Assembly: GCA_040757355.1 (NCBI GenBank)
Contig: JBFLWY010000009.1
Location: 11,766-75,765 of the forward strand
DNA: 64,000 bases
Reading direction: 5' to 3'
DNA from: DTYU01 sp040757355
GTDB taxonomy: Bacteria > Bacillota > Desulfotomaculia > Desulfotomaculales > Ammonificaceae
The notes beneath the pieces are model-generated. The model had not been told where the DNA came from, ran no database searches, and worked only from the letters and a program-made list of their open reading frames with translations. Position numbers and translations under genes: made by a program. The number at the start of each line of letters is the position of its first letter. Position 1 is the stretch's first letter. Shown piece by piece: positions 59,383 to 64,000 of the stretch.

Positions 59383-60585
59383 ATGCGTTATAAGGCATTG
59401 TGGGTTGCGCTGCTTTGTGCCTTTCTATCGGTTGCGCTCGTAGCCGCCGGGTGCGGCAAAAAGAAGGAAGCCGCGGCACCAACCCACGAGACTAAAGAGC
59501 CGGTCAAGATCGGCGGCATCTTCGACCTTACCGGAGGGACGGGGGATGTTGGTGAACCTTACGCTAAAGGGGCAAATGCCTATATCGATTATATCAACAG
59601 TAAGGGCGGGATTAACGGCCGGCAGGTGGATCTTATCGATTTTGATTACAAATACGACAAAACAAAGGCTGTAGAAATTTACAACAAACTTGTTAAGCAA
59701 GATAAGGTTACGGCAATCCTCGGCTGGGGTACCGGAGATACCGAGGCACTCAAACAGATCATAGCGGGCGATAAGATTCCTTATATTTCCGGCTCGTACT
59801 CTGAGGGGCTGCTCGATATCAATCAGTGCCCGTATAACTTCCTGGTCGCGGCTTCCTATTCGGACCAAGCCAGGATCGCGATGAAGTGGATTAAAGACAA
59901 CTGGAATAGTTCCGAGAAGCCGAAGATAGCCTTCGTTTTCAATGACACGCCTTTCGGCAGGTCTCCAATCGATGATGCAAAGAAGTTTGCTGTCGAAAAC
60001 GGGTTTGAAATCGTGGCTGATGAAGTGGTTGACCTGAAGGCACTTGACGCAACGACACAAGTACTCGACCTGAAGCAGAAGAAGGCGGACTTCGCGATTA
60101 TCCAGGGAACTTCCAACCTCACGGCAACGGTGCTGAAGGATGCGAAAAAGAATGGTGTGACGACGCAGTTTATCGGCCTCAACTGGGCTGCTGACGAAAA
60201 GGTCATCCAGCTTGCCGGCGACGCGGCAGAAGGTTATATCGGTGTGATCCCCTTCGCCTTCCCGTATGAAGACGTACCGGGAATGGCAGCGATAAAGGAG
60301 TACCTGGCCTCGCAGGGCGAGAAACTCGAGGAGATTAACCAGAAGTTTGTCCAGGGCTGGTGCTCGACGATGGTTATGCTTGAGGGTGTAAAGCGTGCTG
60401 GTGACAATCTGACGGGCGAAGGAATCAAGGCCGGTCTCGAAAGCCTTTCGGAGTTTGACACCGGCGGCCTCTCGGCTCCCGTGACGTTCACCCCGGAGAG
60501 CCACCGCGGCAGCGAGAAGGTCCGTCTGGCCAAGGTTACCAACGGCAAGTTTGAATATATTACCGATTGGGTCGGTTACAAGTAA
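59383..60585 (+). CDS. livJ: Liv-type ABC transporter substrate-binding lipoprotein
   Basis: 400 residues. ATG 59383 has AAAGGAGG 6 bases upstream. The lipobox is LVAAGCGKK, so Cys24 should carry lipid and anchor the protein outside the membrane. The peripheral-binding fold type I follows: PVKIGGIFDLTGGTGDVGEP, NAYIDYINSKGGINGRQVDL and ILGWGTGDTEALKQIIAGDK. The operon's two acyl ligases make an organic acid an alternative to a branched-chain amino acid as ligand. Confidence 0.93.
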   Translation: MRYKALWVALLCAFLSVALVAAGCGKKKEAAAPTHETKEPVKIGGIFDLTGGTGDVGEPYAKGANAYIDYINSKGGINGRQVDLIDFDYKYDKTKAVEIYNKLVKQDKVTAILGWGTGDTEALKQIIAGDKIPYISGSYSEGLLDINQCPYNFLVAASYSDQARIAMKWIKDNWNSSEKPKIAFVFNDTPFGRSPIDDAKKFAVENGFEIVADEVVDLKALDATTQVLDLKQKKADFAIIQGTSNLTATVLKDAKKNGVTTQFIGLNWAADEKVIQLAGDAAEGYIGVIPFAFPYEDVPGMAAIKEYLASQGEKLEEINQKFVQGWCSTMVMLEGVKRAGDNLTGEGIKAGLESLSEFDTGGLSAPVTFTPESHRGSEKVRLAKVTNGKFEYITDWVGYK

Positions 60586-60789
60586 TACTCTGCCTTAGAG
60601 AAATACAGGTCGCGGCCGTCGGGAGACTGGAACCAGAGGGCGGTTATTTCGGCGGCCGCGTCGCTTGGAAGCCGGAGGTTAGACGTTGGATGTCGGGGGC
60701 CGGAAGGGGAAAGGAAGTTCCGCGGCGACTTCCTGGCACCCAGGACGGCCGGCCGCTGGGACCTGCGGCAATAAGGGAGGGGAATTAAG
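60586..60789. other. 204-base spacer inside the Liv operon
   Basis: A gap between livJ and livF with GC-rich inverted pairs, for example AGGAAGT (60712-60718) / ACTTCCT (60728-60734), without a T-run. Such hairpins after binding-protein genes often stabilise the upstream message, so that livJ is expressed above the rest. The heptamer-like TTAGACGTTGGATGTCGGGG lies at 60679-60698. GGGAGGGG before TTG 60790 is the livF site. Confidence 0.5.
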
Positions 60790-61584
60790 TTGCTGGTGCT
60801 GAATAACGTAGAGGTCATTTACGACCGCGTTATTCTGGTGTTGAAAGGCATGTCACTGACCGTACCCGAGGGCAGTATTGTGGCGCTGCTGGGCTCAAAC
60901 GGTGCGGGAAAAACAACCACCCTGAAGGCAATTTCCGGGTTGCTGCAGGCCGAAAACGGAAAAGTAACCGATGGTACGATTGAGTTCCGCGGCGAGAACA
61001 TCGCCAACCTGGACGCGGAAAAAGTCGTCCAAAAAGGGATTTTCCAGGTAATGGAGGGGCGCCGGGTCTTTGAGCACCTGACGGTAGAGGAAAACCTCCT
61101 CGCCGGGAGCTATGTCCGGAAGGACAGAGTAAACATCAGGAAGGACCTTGAGCTTGTTTACCGGTACTTTCCACGGCTTGCGGACCTTCGCCACCGGGTG
61201 GCGGGCTACCTTTCCGGCGGTGAGCAGCAAATGCTGGCAATCGGCCGGGCTTTGATGGCCAAACCGGTAATGATGCTTCTTGACGAACCATCGTTGGGAT
61301 TGGCTCCACTCCTGGTGGCGGAGATTTTTAACATAATTCGTGAGATCAACCGTAACGAAAAGACTACGATACTGGTGGTTGAGCAGAACGCCAACGTCGC
61401 CCTCTCCATAGCCGACTACGGGTACATCATGGAGAACGGGAAGATCGTACTTGAGGGCGAGGTCGAAAAGCTGCGGGATAACGAGGACGTCAGAGAGTTT
61501 TACCTGGGTCTTACGGAGGTCGGGAAGAAAAAGAGTTACCGCGAGGTAAAGCATTACAAAAGGCGCAAGAGGTGGCTCGGATGA
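60790..61584 (+). CDS. livF: Liv-type ABC transporter ATPase LivF
   Basis: 264 residues. Walker A LLGSNGAGKTTTLKAISGLL, Q-loop IFQVMEGRRVFEHLTVEENL, signature YLSGGEQQMLAIGRALMAKP, Walker B VMMLLDEPSLGLAPLLV and switch His replaced by Gln-Asn (VVEQNANVAL), as is normal for LivF. The C-terminus has a 20-residue basic tail (KKKSYREVKHYKRRKRWLG) beyond the usual end. TTG 60790 follows AGGGAGGGG. The PaaK-like gene overlaps its end by four bases. Confidence 0.94.
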   Translation: MLVLNNVEVIYDRVILVLKGMSLTVPEGSIVALLGSNGAGKTTTLKAISGLLQAENGKVTDGTIEFRGENIANLDAEKVVQKGIFQVMEGRRVFEHLTVEENLLAGSYVRKDRVNIRKDLELVYRYFPRLADLRHRVAGYLSGGEQQMLAIGRALMAKPVMMLLDEPSLGLAPLLVAEIFNIIREINRNEKTTILVVEQNANVALSIADYGYIMENGKIVLEGEVEKLRDNEDVREFYLGLTEVGKKKSYREVKHYKRRKRWLG

Positions 61585-62771
61585 GTCTTTTCACAAGTTT
61601 TACCGGCTTTGTCCGTTTTGCGTATGAGAACTCCCCTGCCGTAAGGGACAAATTTACCACCGCAGGTCTGAAGCCCGGCGATATCCGGGGGACCGAAGAC
61701 TTACCGCGCCTGCCGCTTACACGGAAAAGCGATCTCAGCGCGCGGCAACAGGCGGCGCCCCCTTTCGGCGGTTTTCTCGCCGTGCCGCAGGAACGACTGC
61801 AGCGGATTTTCGCTTCTCCCGGTCCGATCTATGATCCGCAGGGGGAAGGCGAGGACTACTGGCGGTGGGGAGAAGCGCTGGCGGCGGCCGGCTTTGAGGC
61901 GGGGGAAATAGTGCAGAACACGTTCTCATATCACCTGACCCCGGCCGGCTTTATGTTTGACGGGGCACTGCGAAGCCTCGGTTGTGTGGTGGTTCCGGCG
62001 GGAGTGGGCAATACCGAATTACAAGCCCAAATCATGCGGGACTTGCAGGTGAACGGTTACATCGGCGTGCCGAGTTTCCTCTACGCCTTGATTAAGAAGG
62101 CGGAGGAACTGGGCTTCGTATCGGAACTTAAGCTCCGGCGCGCTTGGATAACGGCTGAACGGCTTTCCGAAGAACTGCGGACGCTTTTGCGGGAGAAGTA
62201 CGGCATCAGCGTCTTTCAAGGATACGGAACGGCCGACACCGGCTGCGTGGCGTACGAGTGTCCGGAACTCAAAGGACTGCATCTTGCCCGTGACGTGGTC
62301 GTCGAGATTGTCGACCCCCAGACCGGCGAACCGGTCCCGGACGGGGAGGTCGGCGAGATCGTGATCACCCTCATGGTTCCCACTTACCCGTTACTGCGCC
62401 TGGCATCAGGAGATTTAAGCGCTTTCATCGCAGAACCTTGCGCCTGCGGCCGGCCGGGAAAACGACTGGTCGGTATACTCGGGCGGGCGGCCGCAGGGGT
62501 AAAGGTCCGGGGGCTTTTCCTTTATCCCCATCAGGTGTCAGAACTGGCCGGCGAGTTTCCTCAAATTAAAAGCTTGCGCGCTGTTGTCACGCAGCAAGAC
62601 TTTCGGGACGAGCTGGCTCTGGAGGCGGAACTTGCACCGGGAGCGGCGGAGGACCCGGAGCTTACCGCCACAATTGCCGCACGCGCCAAGGACCTGCTCC
62701 GCCTGAAGGCAGAGGTGTTCTTTGTGCCCCCAGGGACCGTCGGCGACGCGCTTATAGTTGACAAAAGGTAA
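61581..62771 (+). CDS. PaaK-like AMP-forming acyl-CoA ligase
   Basis: 396 residues from ATG 61581 with GAGGTGG upstream, overlapping livF (ATGA). It resembles phenylacetate-CoA ligase: FVRFAYENSPAVRDKFTTAG, GDIRGTEDLPRLPLTRKSDL, then IVQNTFSYHLTPAGFMFDGA, VFQGYGTADTGCVAYECPEL, and the hinge region YPLLRLASGDLSAFI with LVGILGRAAAGVKVRG. The usual P-loop SSGTTGxP appears altered to FASPGPIYDP, so ATP binding may differ. It is the second acyl-activating enzyme of this transport operon; phenylacetate or another aromatic acid is a reasonable but unproven substrate. Confidence 0.85.
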   Translation: MSLFTSFTGFVRFAYENSPAVRDKFTTAGLKPGDIRGTEDLPRLPLTRKSDLSARQQAAPPFGGFLAVPQERLQRIFASPGPIYDPQGEGEDYWRWGEALAAAGFEAGEIVQNTFSYHLTPAGFMFDGALRSLGCVVVPAGVGNTELQAQIMRDLQVNGYIGVPSFLYALIKKAEELGFVSELKLRRAWITAERLSEELRTLLREKYGISVFQGYGTADTGCVAYECPELKGLHLARDVVVEIVDPQTGEPVPDGEVGEIVITLMVPTYPLLRLASGDLSAFIAEPCACGRPGKRLVGILGRAAAGVKVRGLFLYPHQVSELAGEFPQIKSLRAVVTQQDFRDELALEAELAPGAAEDPELTATIAARAKDLLRLKAEVFFVPPGTVGDALIVDKR

Positions 62772-62857
62772 CTGTCACAAAAACGCAGGCCACGGTGTTT
62801 AGTCAGCAAGGAAGCAAAGCGGGGCGCTTCGGTCAAGCCTCCGGGGAGGGACTGCGA

Positions 62858-63805
62858 GTGACTGAAAAGGGCAAGAGGTTTAAATTCGGGTGGTGGCCCT
62901 TTGCTTTGGCCGGTTTTGTGGCCGGCTGCCTGATCACGTTGGCAGTTTTGCTTTCAGGATTGCAGTTCGGCGGCTGCGGTACCACACCCCCGTACATAGC
63001 TGCAGAAGCTCCGGCGCCGTACGAGACCGTTCAAAAAGAGGCGCTTGTTGGTACGGGGGGCATGCAACGTGACGAAGCGATCACCTCCGGCAAGGGATCG
63101 GGAGAGCGCCTGGTGGTCAAGCGCAAGACGCTGCGCCTTTCTGTTAAGGACGTTAATGCCGCGATTGAAACGGCCGGCGAGATAGCGGCACAAAACGGAG
63201 GTTACACCGCTAACGCGTCCGTGACTTCCGGCGATGACCCACCGGTATACCCGCTGAGGAACGGACAAGAATTACAGGCCCGGCCCTATACGGGCACTAT
63301 AACCGTCAAAGTGCCTGTCGAAAAGTTCACAGCGGCGGTAAGCGCTTTAAAAAAGCTGGGGAGCCTGCGGTCGGAGTACGAGTCCGCCGAAGAAGTCACC
63401 GAACAGCACATCGACCTGACCGCAAGGCTCAGGAACTTGAAGCGTCAGGAGGAGCGCTACCTTGAAATCTTAAAGTCTGCCGTCAAAGTCGAGGAGATGC
63501 TCAAAGTGGAACAACAGCTTGTGCGGATAAGGGGCGAGATTGAATCGCTCCAGGCGCAGGTTGAGTACTTGGAGAAGAGTGCGGCCATGGCCACGATAAC
63601 CCTGGAGCTTGTCGAGCCGGGTTCAGTTGCAGCGCCCCTGGTTCGTTGGGGCTTGAGGGACGCGTTGATTACCGCCGTGCAGAGTTTTATAGCGGTCTTT
63701 AATTTCTTGATTATTGCCGTCGGCGCCGTGGCGCCTCTAGCGATCATCGGCGGTCTTACCTGGCTCGGTGTACGCGTCCTGAGAAAGCGCCGCACCGGCG
63801 CTTAG
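62858..63805 (+). CDS. DUF4349 membrane protein
   Basis: 315 residues from GTG 62858 (GGGGAGGG 6 bases upstream); the frame is open to 62795. A membrane helix at residues about 12-35 ends in GGCGTTPP. The DUF4349 domain covers residues about 85-270: VVKRKTLRLSVKDVNAAIET, YTGTITVKVPVEKFTAAVSA, EQHIDLTARLRNLKRQEERY and a coiled coil with VEEMLKVEQQLVRIRGEIES. A C-terminal membrane helix is followed by RKRRTGA. Function unknown; the coiled coil probably mediates assembly outside the membrane. Confidence 0.85.
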   Translation: MTEKGKRFKFGWWPFALAGFVAGCLITLAVLLSGLQFGGCGTTPPYIAAEAPAPYETVQKEALVGTGGMQRDEAITSGKGSGERLVVKRKTLRLSVKDVNAAIETAGEIAAQNGGYTANASVTSGDDPPVYPLRNGQELQARPYTGTITVKVPVEKFTAAVSALKKLGSLRSEYESAEEVTEQHIDLTARLRNLKRQEERYLEILKSAVKVEEMLKVEQQLVRIRGEIESLQAQVEYLEKSAAMATITLELVEPGSVAAPLVRWGLRDALITAVQSFIAVFNFLIIAVGAVAPLAIIGGLTWLGVRVLRKRRTGA

Positions 63806-63941
63806 TTTCGGCTTCCACAGGATGACAACGGATGGTTTTCCCTCGGGGCATCTTTTTTTGCATTATTTTATTAACTCAACTTTCTCACTAAAAAAATGTC
63901 CTCAAACCCTTGCTATATCTGAGATTTAGCAACAAAAACAC

Positions 63942-63998
63942 CCCTCGTTTTGGTAAAATAGAAGTGTACAAAACCCCATCATACCAAAACAAAGAGGG
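63942..63998. repeat. Inverted repeat at window end, possible insertion-sequence terminus
   Basis: CCCTCGTTTTGGTA (63942-63955) is matched by TACCAAAACAAAGAGGG (63982-63998) with three unpaired A. The last bases, AAAGAGGGTG, could be a ribosome site plus start region of a gene beyond the window. The sequence type reminds me of transposase leaders, but the gene itself is not in view. Confidence 0.5.
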
Positions 63999-64000
63999 TG

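Noticed and set aside
59425..60504. 359-residue antisense frame over the binding-protein gene
   Set aside because: Codon-bias shadow of livJ, which has a signal peptide, lipobox and ribosome site.

Overview
The window looks like a chromosomal contig of a thermophilic or subsurface spore-lineage Firmicute of the Peptococcaceae/Desulfotomaculia/Moorellales type. This is inferred from a T-box leader, a SigI/RsgI pair, a KimA-type K+ transporter, a sulfide-dependent Thi4, S-layer-homology proteins, an archaeal-type phosphoglycerate mutase, single-domain Spo0F-like signalling, frequent TTG/GTG starts with strong AGGAGG sites, and moderately high G+C. There is one 100-base assembly gap (9713-9812).

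Layout. 1-4.9 kb: an ARPP-1-like fragment, a HEPN/nucleotidyltransferase pair, a CGGC protein, an SLH-anchored tri-haem cytochrome, a RAYT transposase framed by REP-like hairpins, and a secreted rhodanese. 5-14.8 kb: a conserved unknown, SCP2 protein, permease, L,D-transpeptidase, an SH3b-repeat amidase crossing the gap, a histidine kinase, murI and an HgdB-like protein. 14.8-15.4 kb: tRNA-His, -Gln and -Lys with palindromic repeats between them. 15.4-23 kb: antiporter, an SGNH/MBOAT/microprotein envelope-acylation cassette, an unknown gene, a YkvI-like transporter and thi4. 23-38.7 kb: T-box/Lrp/aminotransferase, argS, pyrG, sppA, Yip1 and receiver proteins, fba, a transaldolase-like aldolase, rho, a LysM-M23 hydrolase and a secreted transglutaminase. 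38.7-42.7 kb: glgP and apgM. 42.8-50.6 kb: a decay zone with an internally deleted P-type ATPase, a flippase C-terminus, an internally deleted restriction helicase, an HsdR C-terminus and a truncated ISLre2 transposase; intact kimA and small genes lie inside it. 50.6-54.4 kb: a secreted carboxypeptidase-regulatory-like protein, sigI-rsgI and a macrodomain hydrolase. 54.6-62.8 kb: a complete Liv-type ABC operon carrying two AMP-forming acyl-CoA ligases. The end holds a DUF4349 protein and a possible insertion-sequence end.

The most interesting item is the acylation cassette at 17434-19928. An SGNH-fold protein and an MBOAT acyltransferase are followed, 11 bases later, by an easily missed 37-residue membrane peptide. 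Its C-terminal end (FIYSNF) resembles the tyrosine-containing tail of DltX, the proposed acyl shuttle of teichoic-acid D-alanylation, yet no dltA or dltC is present. Intergenic DNA is rich in a dispersed element with CCCAGCACTCA/TGAGTGCTGGG ends (about 90-100 bp) and in short degenerate GTTCGAA-type repeats.
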